Positions 16,386 through 24,268 of a stretch of DNA of 64,000 bases are shown here, piece after piece. The DNA lies in NCBI GenBank assembly GCA_049324835.1, contig JBMOMT010000011.1, positions 92,743 through 156,742 on the forward strand, written 5' to 3'. The stretch comes from JBMOMT01 sp049324835 (lineage in GTDB: Bacteria; Chloroflexota; Anaerolineae; CAYNKW01). The position numbers and the translations under genes were made by a program. Within the stretch, counting starts at the first letter, position 1. Every line of letters starts with the position of its first letter. Under the pieces are notes generated by a model, which did no database searches, was not told where the DNA came from, and was given only the letters and a program-made list of their open reading frames with translations.

Positions 16386-17741
16386 ATGATCCAGCGCACA
16401 ACCGGCCTGGCCACGGTCGACACGTCGCCGGGCGCGATTTTGGCCCGCTTCCAGGGATGGCTGGCCCAACCCGGCCTGCGTCAGAGCGGGATCATGTTTG
16501 CCGCCACGTCGCTGGCCAACCTGCTCGACTATGCCTACAACGTGGCCATGGGGCGTATGCTCAGCACCGATGGTTACGGCGTGCTGGTGGCCCTGCAGGC
16601 AGTGTTGCAGATCGTATCGGTTTCGCTGGTGGTGGCGCGCACGGTGACGGCTCGTTACGCTGCCGAGTTCCTGGCCAAAGGGCAGCCTGCCTGGGCCGGA
16701 GCATTCTCCCGCCAAGCGCTGCGCACGGCCGCCTGGTGGGGTGTGGCGGCGGCGTTGCTGCTGAGCCTGATTTCCCGCCCGGTGGCCAACCTGCTCCAGA
16801 TCCCTGCGGCAACGCCGGTGTTGGTGGTGGCGATCGCATTGCTGCCCATGCTGCTCAAGCCGGTGATCGAAGGGGCCTTGCAGGGCCTGCAAAAATTTGC
16901 CGCCCTGGGCGCGGTGCAGGTGGCCCACGCCGCTTTTCGTCTGCTGCTGGGGGTGCTGCTGGTGTGGTTGGGCCTGGACGCCGTGGGGGCGCTGGCGGCG
17001 TTGCCGCTGGGCACGCTGGGCACGGTGCTGCTGGGCCTGTTTTTGTTGAGTAGCCTTTTGTGGCAACGCGCGGACACGCCGCACCAGCTCACTGCCGCCG
17101 CTGTGGCCCGCTACAGCGGCGCAACCCTGATCGGCCTGGTGAGCCTGGCAGCTCTGGTCAACATGGACGCGCTGGTGGTCAAACATTTCTTTGCGCCATT
17201 GGTGGCAGGCCAGTATTCGATGGCCGTTACGCTGGGCAAGATCGTGGTTTTCCTGCCGGCCGCCTTTGCGGTGGTGCTCTTTCCCAAAAGCGCCGAGCGC
17301 CATACGCAGCAGCGTGATTCATCTCGCCTGCTGCGATGGAGTCTGGCGGCCACCTTGTTGCTCTGCGGCGTGCTGACGGCGATCTATTTCGCCCTGCCCG
17401 GCCCGATCTTGCGCCTCGTCTTTGGCACTGACACGGCCTTCGACGGGCCGGTGCTGGGCCTGGTGGCCCTGGCCATGAGCGGGTATGCGCTGGTCAACGT
17501 GTGGCTCAACTATTACCTTTCAGTGGAGCAGACCCGTTTCGTGTACGTCATGCCGCTGGCGGTGGCGGTGCAACTGACCCTGCTGGTGCTGTTTCACGCC
17601 AGCCTGACCCAGGTGGCCGCGATGCTGGCGCTGAGCAGCGCCGGCCTGTTGGTGCTGGCCGAAGGCTGGTATCACATTCAGAAACGATCTCGGCGCAACG
17701 ACGCAGCAGGCTCGGAGGCAAATGGACAGCATCCGTTGTAG
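16386..17741 (+). CDS. Oligosaccharide flippase family protein (Wzx-like)
   Basis: A 451-aa multi-spanning membrane protein of the MOP superfamily, predicted to move lipid-linked glycans across the membrane. Hydrophobic helices fill the chain from residue 36 on. The N-terminal GIMFAATSLANLLDYAYNVA and GRMLSTDGYGVLVAL resemble Wzx-type proteins, and the mid-region NMDALVVKHFFAPLVAGQYS is typical of polysaccharide exporters. The first about 30 residues are polar and precede the first helix. It heads a plus-strand cluster and overlaps the GT2 gene by 20 bp. Confidence 0.87.
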   Translation: MIQRTTGLATVDTSPGAILARFQGWLAQPGLRQSGIMFAATSLANLLDYAYNVAMGRMLSTDGYGVLVALQAVLQIVSVSLVVARTVTARYAAEFLAKGQPAWAGAFSRQALRTAAWWGVAAALLLSLISRPVANLLQIPAATPVLVVAIALLPMLLKPVIEGALQGLQKFAALGAVQVAHAAFRLLLGVLLVWLGLDAVGALAALPLGTLGTVLLGLFLLSSLLWQRADTPHQLTAAAVARYSGATLIGLVSLAALVNMDALVVKHFFAPLVAGQYSMAVTLGKIVVFLPAAFAVVLFPKSAERHTQQRDSSRLLRWSLAATLLLCGVLTAIYFALPGPILRLVFGTDTAFDGPVLGLVALAMSGYALVNVWLNYYLSVEQTRFVYVMPLAVAVQLTLLVLFHASLTQVAAMLALSSAGLLVLAEGWYHIQKRSRRNDAAGSEANGQHPL

Positions 17742-18609
17742 CATCGGCATCATGGCCCACAACGAAGAGGCCAACATCGGGCAGTTGCTCCAGCGTTTGA
17801 GGGAGCAACAATTGACCACGGTTGCCATCAGCGAGATCATCGTCGTGGCCAGCGGCTGCACGGATCGCACCGAGGACATTGTGCGCAACCTGGCCGCTCA
17901 AGACGCTCGCATCAAACTGCTCACCCAGCCCATCCGTGAGGGCAAGGCTTCTGGCGTGAACCTTTTTTTGCGCCAGGCCGCCGAAGAGGTGGTGGTGCTC
18001 AGCAGCGCCGATCTACTGCCCGATTACACGACCATCCAGCGCCTCGTCGAGCCAATGGGTGATCCGGACGTGGGCATGACCAGCGGGCGTCCGGTGCCGG
18101 TGAACGAACCCAACACCTTTATGGGATTCGCCGCCCACCTGCTGTGGGCGCTGCATCACGAGATCGCGCAGCAGTTTTTCAAAGCCGGTGAAATGACCGC
18201 CTTTCGGCTGATTTTTCAACGCATCCCCTACGATTCGGCCGTCGACGAGGCCAGCGTAGAACCGGTGATCAAGGGACAGGGCTACAAGACGGCTTATGTG
18301 CCCGAGGCCATCGTCTACAACAAGGGGCCAGAGACAACAACCGACTTTTTGCGGCAGCGGCGGCGCATCTATGCCGGACACCTGGCGGTGCGTCACAATC
18401 TGGGTTACGTGGTCTCCACCATGAGCGGCCCGCGCATCGCCGCCGCCCTGTTTCGACATCTCGATTGGCATCCACGGCGGCTGCTGTGGACGCTGGGTGT
18501 GGTGGCGCTCGAAATGTATGGCCGCTGGTTGGGCTGGCGCGATTTTCGCACCCGGCAGCAAAAACATGTGGTGTGGGAGATCGCCCAAACCACCAAGAGG
18601 CTCACGTGA
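17722..18609 (+). CDS. Glycosyltransferase family 2
   Basis: A 295-aa GT-A glycosyltransferase. It opens MDSIRCSIGIMAHNEEANIG, the nucleotide-sugar site, continues with EIIVVASGCTDRTEDIV and has the metal-binding region as LSSADLLPDY rather than the usual DAD, so metal binding may differ. An ARG/Q..RRR-like region (RQRRRIYAGHL) appears late. It is probably cytoplasmic-face, with a weak hydrophobic C-terminal stretch. It overlaps the flippase by 20 bp and the epimerase by 4 bp, so the three are coupled. Confidence 0.87.
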   Translation: MDSIRCSIGIMAHNEEANIGQLLQRLREQQLTTVAISEIIVVASGCTDRTEDIVRNLAAQDARIKLLTQPIREGKASGVNLFLRQAAEEVVVLSSADLLPDYTTIQRLVEPMGDPDVGMTSGRPVPVNEPNTFMGFAAHLLWALHHEIAQQFFKAGEMTAFRLIFQRIPYDSAVDEASVEPVIKGQGYKTAYVPEAIVYNKGPETTTDFLRQRRRIYAGHLAVRHNLGYVVSTMSGPRIAAALFRHLDWHPRRLLWTLGVVALEMYGRWLGWRDFRTRQQKHVVWEIAQTTKRLT

Positions 18610-19589
18610 GCGACAGGGTTCTGATCACCGGCGGCAATGGATTTTTGGGCAGTCACCTGGCCCGAACGCTTCGCCAGGCCGGTCGACCTGTGCGGCTGCT
18701 GGTGCGTCCCACCAGCGACCTGTGGCGGCTGGAAAACCTGGACGCCGAGATGGCCGTGGGCGACGTGTTGCTGCCCGGCACGCTGCCGGAGGTGATGGCG
18801 GGCGTTGGGGTGGTCTATCACCTGGCGGGGTTGTTGGGCGGCGCGCCGCTGCCAGATGCGGCCTATCGTGATCTGCATATCAACGGCACACTCAACGTGT
18901 TGGTCACCGCTCAGGCGGCCGGCGTGAAACGGTTCGTGCACGTGAGCAGTCCCGGCGTGCTGGGACCTATCCAGGGCCCACCCGCCGACGAGCGGCAGCC
19001 ACACGCGCCCTCTAACATCTACGAGGCCACCAAGAGTCAGGGCGAAAAGCTGGCGTTGAATTTCGCCCAGCGTACGGGGCTATCGCTGGTGGTGGTGCGC
19101 CCAGAGTTCGTCTATGGCCCCGGCGATACGCACGTGCTCGGCCTTTTCCGCGCCATACGAAACGGGCGTTTCTTTTTCATCGGCTCCGGCGAGAGCCAGG
19201 TGCACCCCACTTTTGTGGACGATGCCGTGCGCGGCATGATGCTGGTCGAAGCTGCGGGGCAGAACGGGCGTATCTACCACGTGGCCGGGCCAGAACCGGT
19301 GACAGTTCACCGACTGGCGACAGCCGTGGCCGGGGCGCTGGGTGTGCCGCCGCCCCGGCGGCGCGTGCCCCGCTGGCTGGCATGGATCGGCGCGGGCGTG
19401 CTGGAAATGGCGGCCCTTTTTCTGCCCTTTCGACCACCGCTCACGCGCAGCGGGGTCAACTTTTTCACCGAGACGCGGGCCTTTTCCACTGCCCGCGCTC
19501 AAGCCGAACTGGGCTACGAGGCTCAAGTCTCTCTGGACGAGGGCGTCCGCCGCACTGTCGTCTGGTATCAGGAACGAGGCCTGTTGTGA
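18606..19589 (+). CDS. NAD-dependent epimerase/dehydratase (extended SDR)
   Basis: A 327-aa extended short-chain dehydrogenase. The Rossmann motif is ITGGNGFLGSHL. The catalytic tyrosine and lysine are in NIYEATKSQGEKL (YxxxK). PEFVYGPGD and HPTFVDDAVRGMMLV are typical of sugar-nucleotide or 3-beta-HSD-like members. The GTG start at 18606 overlaps the GT2 stop as GTGA. It probably modifies a nucleotide sugar or a lipid-linked intermediate of the cluster. Confidence 0.88.
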   Translation: MSDRVLITGGNGFLGSHLARTLRQAGRPVRLLVRPTSDLWRLENLDAEMAVGDVLLPGTLPEVMAGVGVVYHLAGLLGGAPLPDAAYRDLHINGTLNVLVTAQAAGVKRFVHVSSPGVLGPIQGPPADERQPHAPSNIYEATKSQGEKLALNFAQRTGLSLVVVRPEFVYGPGDTHVLGLFRAIRNGRFFFIGSGESQVHPTFVDDAVRGMMLVEAAGQNGRIYHVAGPEPVTVHRLATAVAGALGVPPPRRRVPRWLAWIGAGVLEMAALFLPFRPPLTRSGVNFFTETRAFSTARAQAELGYEAQVSLDEGVRRTVVWYQERGLL

Positions 19590-20383
19590 TGGGGGGAATT
19601 AACAACCATTCATTCTCTGTGATGGATCTGTATCCTCTGGCCCTGCTGGAAGGCGAGGGCATGGGCACGGCCTACGAATACTCGGCCAAGCTCAAACTGC
19701 TGCAGCGGTTGGCCGGCAGGCTCGAACCCCTGCAGCGGCTCATCGTCGGCGGGCTGCCGGAGGCCTACGGTGTAGACCTGGATTTTGCCCTGTGGGCGGC
19801 CCGTTGCGGCTGTCAGACCGTCGTCGCCGACGACCGCTCGTCGCTGCTGGATGTCTTTGGGCGTGCGCTGGCCTCGCCGCCGCTGGTGGATCTGGCCGAC
19901 CCGGCCCGTTTCGAGCTGCGGCTGTTACCATCGCTGGCCCAGCCGGCGCGCGCCGATGACGCTCCCTTTGACCTGTGGGTGACCACCTCGGCCATTCAGC
20001 GACTCCAGGACGATGACCTGTCGCAGTATCTGTCTCAGGTGCGGCAGAAATCGCGCCATGCGGTGCTGCTGGTGCCCAACAAGGCCAACAAAGAGCATCT
20101 CACCGTCAGCGGGCTGGATGGCTTTTTGCTGCCGGAACTGGTGTCGCATTGTGAAAGGGCAGGGCTGACAGTGCACCAGGCCTGCTACCTGGACGTGGCG
20201 CCCTTTCCGCCCGGTCTACAACGCTCCGCCGAGGCCAAACAAAGAGCCGCCAGCAGCCCCCTGGAGCGGTTGATCATGCACGGCCTGGAGTGGTGGATCC
20301 GTGGGGAGCGCCATCTGCCCCGCTGGCTCAAACGACGTTTTGGCCACATCGCCTACGTGTATGTGCAATCGCCGGCGCCATGA
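19589..20383 (+). CDS. Methyltransferase-like protein of the glycan cluster (function uncertain)
   Basis: A 264-aa protein whose layout suggests a Rossmann-fold class I methyltransferase: a beta-alpha unit with LIVGGLPEAYGVDLDFALWAA followed by VVADDRSS, then DLWVTTSAIQRLQDDD and VLLVPNKANKEH. The usual SAM motif (GxGxG) is not present; the loop reads GGLPEAYG instead, so activity is doubtful. The ATG at 19589 overlaps the epimerase stop as TGATG. A second ATG at 19622 (MDLYPLALLEGEG) is a possible start. The C-terminal basic helix LPRWLKRRFGH may touch the membrane. Confidence 0.6.
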   Translation: MGGINNHSFSVMDLYPLALLEGEGMGTAYEYSAKLKLLQRLAGRLEPLQRLIVGGLPEAYGVDLDFALWAARCGCQTVVADDRSSLLDVFGRALASPPLVDLADPARFELRLLPSLAQPARADDAPFDLWVTTSAIQRLQDDDLSQYLSQVRQKSRHAVLLVPNKANKEHLTVSGLDGFLLPELVSHCERAGLTVHQACYLDVAPFPPGLQRSAEAKQRAASSPLERLIMHGLEWWIRGERHLPRWLKRRFGHIAYVYVQSPAP

Positions 20384-20511
20384 TCCCAGAATCCAAACCG
20401 CAAGCGGCACAGATTTTCGAGGGGGACTATCGTTTGCCAACCGGCTGGGGCGATGATACACCGGCTTCCCAACACGGTGGGCCTGCTCGTCTGCCGCGTT
20501 TTGCCATATAG
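20380..20511 (+). CDS. Possible 43-aa small protein before radical SAM gene
   Basis: A short frame (MIPESKPQAAQIFEGDYRLP, then a Gly/Asp/Pro-rich end) starts at an ATG that overlaps the upstream stop as ATGA and ends 12 bp before the radical SAM gene. It has no Cys and no recognised family, and its third-codon GC is lower than that of its neighbours. It could be a real coupled small protein, a peptide substrate, or only spacer. Confidence 0.3.
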   Translation: MIPESKPQAAQIFEGDYRLPTGWGDDTPASQHGGPARLPRFAI

Positions 20512-20523
20512 AAAGGCAGGATC

Positions 20524-21597
20524 ATGCTGAACGTACTGGCCCGCGTGCCCCTTTACATGATGTTTCGCCGTTTTGGTTTCCCACGGCTGATGCCTCTCAA
20601 CCTGACACTTTCCCCCTCGCCGCGTTGCAACTCGCGTTGCCTCACCTGCAATATCTGGAAAAAGCGTGAGAACGAGTTGACCATCGAAGAGTGGGACCAG
20701 GTGTTGCGCAGTCTGGGACGCGCGCCCTATTGGTTCACCCTCAGCGGCGGCGAGCCGTTCCTATACCGTCACATCGTCGAGCTGGCCCAGTTGGCCTACG
20801 ATCGCTGCCGCCCAGGCATCATCAATATCCCCACCAACAGCCTGCTCTACCAACACATCCCGGCCAAGATCGAACGCATTGCGCGTTATTGCCAGAAAAG
20901 CCAGGTCATCCTCAACCTGTCGCTCGATGGCGTGGGGGCAAAGCACGATCACATCCGCGGCGTGCCGGGCAACTTTGAAAAGTTCGAAGCCCATTACCGC
21001 GCTCTGAGAGAGTTGAACCTGCCCAATCTCAACATCGGCATCCACTCGGTCATCTCGAACTTTAACGTGGCCGACGTGACCGAGCTGTTCGATTATGCCT
21101 TTGGTCTCAAGCCCGATTCCTACATCACCGAGATCGCCGAGGAGCGTGTCGAGCTGGACACGCTGGGGTTGGACATCACCCCCAGCGCAGAGAGATACGG
21201 CCAGGCCATCGATCAGCTCATCGCCCGGTTGGAGGGCCACAAGTTCCGGGGCGTGGCCCGCATCGCCGAGGCTTTTCGGGTGGAGTATTACCATCTGGTG
21301 AAACGCATTCTGGTAGAGAAAACGCAGGTTATCGGCTGTTATGCCGGCTGGGCGTCGGCGCAGATCTATGCCGATGGCACCGTGTGGCCCTGCTGCGTGC
21401 GCGCCGACAACATGGGCAAACTGCGCGACGTCGAGTACGATTTCGGCGCCATCTGGTTCTCCCCGGAGGCAGAGCGTATCCGGCGCAGCATCTATGACAA
21501 AGAGTGCCACTGCCCGCTGGCCAACGCCAGCTACACCAACATGCTGCATCACCCACCCACGCTGCTCCAGGTGGGGCGCCGGGTGATGATGGGCTAA
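20524..21597 (+). CDS. Radical SAM protein with SPASM-like C-terminus
   Basis: A 357-aa radical SAM enzyme. The [4Fe-4S]-SAM cysteines are in CNSRCLTCNIW (CxxxCxxC, near residues 35-42), followed by the GGE motif FTLSGGEPFLYR. The C-terminal region has more cysteines (VIGCYAGW, WPCCVRAD, CHCPLA) that could hold an auxiliary Fe-S cluster as in SPASM/twitch proteins. Genes like this are frequent in polysaccharide and lipid clusters, but the reaction is unknown. An AAAGGCAGG site precedes the ATG. The hairpin at 21611-21649 lies just downstream. Confidence 0.88.
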   Translation: MLNVLARVPLYMMFRRFGFPRLMPLNLTLSPSPRCNSRCLTCNIWKKRENELTIEEWDQVLRSLGRAPYWFTLSGGEPFLYRHIVELAQLAYDRCRPGIINIPTNSLLYQHIPAKIERIARYCQKSQVILNLSLDGVGAKHDHIRGVPGNFEKFEAHYRALRELNLPNLNIGIHSVISNFNVADVTELFDYAFGLKPDSYITEIAEERVELDTLGLDITPSAERYGQAIDQLIARLEGHKFRGVARIAEAFRVEYYHLVKRILVEKTQVIGCYAGWASAQIYADGTVWPCCVRADNMGKLRDVEYDFGAIWFSPEAERIRRSIYDKECHCPLANASYTNMLHHPPTLLQVGRRVMMG

Positions 21598-21610
21598 CCG
21601 TTCGGTCTTC

Positions 21611-21649
21611 CACAGCGGCGATACGCCGACCAGGTGTGTCGCCGCTGTG
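21611..21649 (+). terminator. Hairpin after radical SAM gene
   Basis: An 11-bp perfect inverted repeat (21611-21621 with 21639-21649) with a 17-nt loop lies 13 bp after the stop. There is no T-run, so it is only a probable transcript end. Confidence 0.45.
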
Positions 21650-21668
21650 ATGTTGGGCGCCCATGCCG

Positions 21669-21697
21669 TTGTCCGAATCCCAAATCCGTGGTATACT
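21669..21697 (+). promoter_or_regulatory. Promoter of the zinc dehydrogenase gene
   Basis: TTGTCC (21669-21674), 17 bp, TATACT (21692-21697). The long leader before the ATG at 21863 holds no recognised structure. Confidence 0.6.
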
Positions 21698-21862
21698 TGC
21701 CTCACACCAGACACCCTGGCCAACACCTTCTGAATCCGGCCCCCCTGATCCCCTTTGCCATTTGTCAGCCGTGCCTTGTTGATCGACCGGCCACCGATGC
21801 AAGCGGCGCCTCGCCAAAGCGTGGCGCGCCGTGATGACCTTTGCGAGGAGATCCCTCCGGCC

Positions 21863-23104
21863 ATGCGCACACTGTACCTGGATCTCTCGATCCCCAGGAT
21901 CGTGCTGACGCGATTGTTGGCCCGCTTTTCTCAGGCAGCCTATTTCGCGCCGACCTCGCCGCTCCAACTGGCCCACATCCCCGATCCACCCCTGCCCGCA
22001 GACGATTGGGTTCGCGTGCGGAATCGGCTGTGCGGCATCTGCGGCAGCGACCTGCACCAGCTCTTCCTGGACGCCGACCTCGACGTGGCGCCCGTGGCGC
22101 TGCCCTCCCACCGCCGCGCCTACCTGGGCCACGAGATGATCGGTGAGGTGGTGGAAACCGGTGAGGCCGTGACCGGCTTGGCGGTCGGCCGGCGGGTGGT
22201 TCGTTGGGGCCGGGCCGACGACTGCCGGGCGCGGGGTCTGTCCCAGCTTTGCCCGGCCTGCGCCCGCGGCCACCGCGTGCTGTGCGAGCGGGCCTCGGAG
22301 CCACGGCGACATCATCCTGTGGGCGGCGGCTTTGGTGATAGTTTCATCGCTCCTGCCAGCACGCTGCTGCCCGCGCCCCCCGATCTGACCGACGAGTTGG
22401 CCATTTTCACCGAACCGGCGGCGGTGGCCATTCACGCCGCCTGGCGTCGCGCGCCTCAGCCCGGCGAGCGCGTCCTGGTGCTGGGTTGCGGCACCATCGG
22501 CTTTTTGCTCATCCAGGTGTTGCGTCTCTTGCAGCCCGGCTGCGAGATCGCAGCCGTGGCCCAGTTTCCCTGGCAGGCCGAAATGGCGCGCACCTTTGGC
22601 GCGCAGCATGTCTTTCTGGCGAGCGACGACGGCTACGCCGCGACGGCCCGTCTCACCGACGCGCGGTTGTACCGGGGTCGGGGCAGCAACCGTATGCTGC
22701 TGGGTGGTTTCGATATCGTGTTCGACGTGGTCGGCATCGAGGCCACGCTCACCGACGCCCTGCGCTGGACGCGGGCCGGCGGCGCGGTGGTGCTGGTGGG
22801 CGTCAACCTGCACCGCATGAAACTGGATCTGACGCCGGTCTGGTACCAGGAAGTAGACCTGCTCGGCGCGGTGGGCCACGACGTGGTCGCCTGGCAGGGC
22901 CAGGCTCTTTCCACTTTTGAACTGGCCATGCGTTGGATGTTGGAGGGCAAACTGAGCACGCACGGGCTGCTCACCCATCGCTTCCCGTTGGATGACTATC
23001 GCCGGGCGTTTGCGGTGGCAGCGGATAAGAGGCGGTATCGGTCGGTCAAAGTAGCGTTTGAGTTGGCACAACAACGAATGGAGAAAACAACGGATGGTCG
23101 TTAG
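21863..23104 (+). CDS. Zinc-binding alcohol dehydrogenase family (MDR) protein
   Basis: A 413-aa medium-chain dehydrogenase. The catalytic zinc site has NRLCGICGSDLHQL and YLGHEMIGEV. A structural-zinc-type cysteine cluster lies in LSQLCPACARGHRVLCE. The Rossmann motif is VLVLGCGTIGF, and ELAIFTEPAAVAIHAAW is a family hallmark. The substrate is unknown; it may reduce or oxidise a glycan or lipid intermediate of the cluster. The last about 12 codons, from about 23069, lie inside the first unit of the 87-bp tandem repeat, so the natural C-terminus may have been replaced by repeat-encoded residues. Confidence 0.85.
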   Translation: MRTLYLDLSIPRIVLTRLLARFSQAAYFAPTSPLQLAHIPDPPLPADDWVRVRNRLCGICGSDLHQLFLDADLDVAPVALPSHRRAYLGHEMIGEVVETGEAVTGLAVGRRVVRWGRADDCRARGLSQLCPACARGHRVLCERASEPRRHHPVGGGFGDSFIAPASTLLPAPPDLTDELAIFTEPAAVAIHAAWRRAPQPGERVLVLGCGTIGFLLIQVLRLLQPGCEIAAVAQFPWQAEMARTFGAQHVFLASDDGYAATARLTDARLYRGRGSNRMLLGGFDIVFDVVGIEATLTDALRWTRAGGAVVLVGVNLHRMKLDLTPVWYQEVDLLGAVGHDVVAWQGQALSTFELAMRWMLEGKLSTHGLLTHRFPLDDYRRAFAVAADKRRYRSVKVAFELAQQRMEKTTDGR

Positions 23105-23398
23105 GGTTCTATCCGTTCCTTTCCAAATCCGTTGTAGCGTTCTGTCGAAGGGGCACAGCAACGGATGGAGAAAACAACGGATGGTCGTTAGGGTTCCATC
23201 CGTTCCTTTCCAAATCCGTTGTAGCGTTCTGTCGGAGGGGCACAACAACGAATGGAGAAAAGAACGGATGGTCGTTAGGGTTCTGTCCGTTCCTTTCCAA
23301 ATCCGTTGTAACGTTCTGTCGGAGGGGCACAACAACGAATGGAGAAAACAACGGATGGTCGTTAGGGTTCTATCCGTTCCTTTCCAAATCCGTTGTAG
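23065..23398. repeat. 87-bp tandem repeat array (3.8 units)
   Basis: Four nearly identical units are spaced exactly 87 bp apart (the word TGGAGAAAA recurs at 23079, 23166, 23253 and 23340). Units differ at only a few positions. Each holds the inverted words ACAACGGAT and ATCCGTTGT, able to form a hairpin. Because 87 is a multiple of three, frames stay open on both strands, but no ribosome site or family is seen. The array starts within the 3' end of the dehydrogenase gene and ends 18 bp before the GxxExxY gene. Confidence 0.92.
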
Positions 23399-23416
23399 TC
23401 TCCTACTGAGGAAATC

Positions 23417-24214
23417 ATGACCAAACTCTTGCATCCAGAACTCAGCTACCAGGTGCGAGGCGTCATCTTTCACGTTTACAACACGCTGGGGCCGCTGCTG
23501 CCGGAGGCATTCTACCAGGATGCCATTATCATCGGGCTCGAAAAGCGAGGACTGGTTTGTCAGGCCGAGAAACCCTTTGAAGTCTATTACGAAGGGGAGC
23601 GCGTGGGCCTCTACTACGTGGACGTTTGGATCGAGGCGGGCAAACTGATTCTGGAGATCAAGGTTGCGCCGGCCATCGACCCCCTGCACCAGGCCCAGGC
23701 CATCTCTTACCTGAAGGTAACAGACGCCGATCTGGCCTTCGTCGTGAACTTGGGCGGATCCCAGGCCGAGATCGAGCGCCTACCCAACTTTGTGCGCGAT
23801 CGCCGGGTGGAATTCGAGTGGCAGCCGCAGCCGGTGGGCAATGGCCTGCTCTGTCCCGACCTCGTGAATCAAATCCAGCGCGCCTGCCACCGCGTGCATT
23901 TCACCTTGGGACCAGGGTTCTTGCACCAGATTTACCGGCGGGCCACCATGATCGAGCTGCGCCGCAGCGGCATCGGTTTTGAGTACGTCAAAAGGCTGCC
24001 GGTGGAATACGAAGGCCACCTGCTGGGGCACCAGGACGTGCGATTGATCCGGGTGGAAGACAAACTCCTGTTGGCGACATTCGCCCTGCGCCAGCCGGAC
24101 GAGACTCTCATCCAGTTGCTCAAAGCGCGCCTGCGCCGTCTGAACCTCGAGATCGGCCTTCTCGCCAACTTTTACCACACCAAGCTAACCATCACCCCGG
24201 TCCGAATCGCATAG
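23417..24214 (+). CDS. Duplicated GxxExxY (PDDEXK_3-like) protein
   Basis: A 265-aa protein made of two tandem GxxExxY-family units. Unit 1 (about 1-135) has LGPLLPEAFYQDAI, the LEKRGLVCQ region and a nuclease-like core with Asp69 (YYVDVWIE), Glu80 and Lys82 (ILEIKV), ending in NLGGSQAEIERLPN. Unit 2 (about 148-262) has LGPGFLHQIYRRA, GHQDVRLI and LLANFYHTKL but lacks the ExK residues, so it looks inactive. Family function is unknown; relation to PD-(D/E)xK nucleases is by profile. The ATG follows a GAGGAAATC site. The gene is bracketed by TTCCAAATCCGTTGTAG (23382-23398 and 24228-24244). Confidence 0.85.
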   Translation: MTKLLHPELSYQVRGVIFHVYNTLGPLLPEAFYQDAIIIGLEKRGLVCQAEKPFEVYYEGERVGLYYVDVWIEAGKLILEIKVAPAIDPLHQAQAISYLKVTDADLAFVVNLGGSQAEIERLPNFVRDRRVEFEWQPQPVGNGLLCPDLVNQIQRACHRVHFTLGPGFLHQIYRRATMIELRRSGIGFEYVKRLPVEYEGHLLGHQDVRLIRVEDKLLLATFALRQPDETLIQLLKARLRRLNLEIGLLANFYHTKLTITPVRIA

Positions 24215-24217
24215 CCC

Positions 24218-24244
24218 ATCCGTTATATTCCAAATCCGTTGTAG
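24218..24244. repeat. Partial copy of the 87-bp repeat
   Basis: ATCCGTT followed by TTCCAAATCCGTTGTAG repeats the end of the 87-bp unit, just 3 bp after the GxxExxY stop. With the array on the left it makes direct repeats around that gene. Confidence 0.8.
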
Positions 24245-24268
24245 TGTTTGCAGCAAAGGAGGAACCCT

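Noticed and set aside
23065..23398. CRISPR array
   Set aside because: Units of 87 bp are identical end to end with no variable spacers, and no cas genes are near.
23058..23420. 120-aa repeat protein in the tandem array
   Set aside because: The open frame follows from a repeat length divisible by three; it lacks a ribosome site and frames are equally open on the other strand.
21329..23689. 786-aa minus-strand frame across the radical SAM, dehydrogenase and repeat
   Set aside because: It is antisense to three recognised features, and its repetitive middle is only the 87-bp repeat read backwards.
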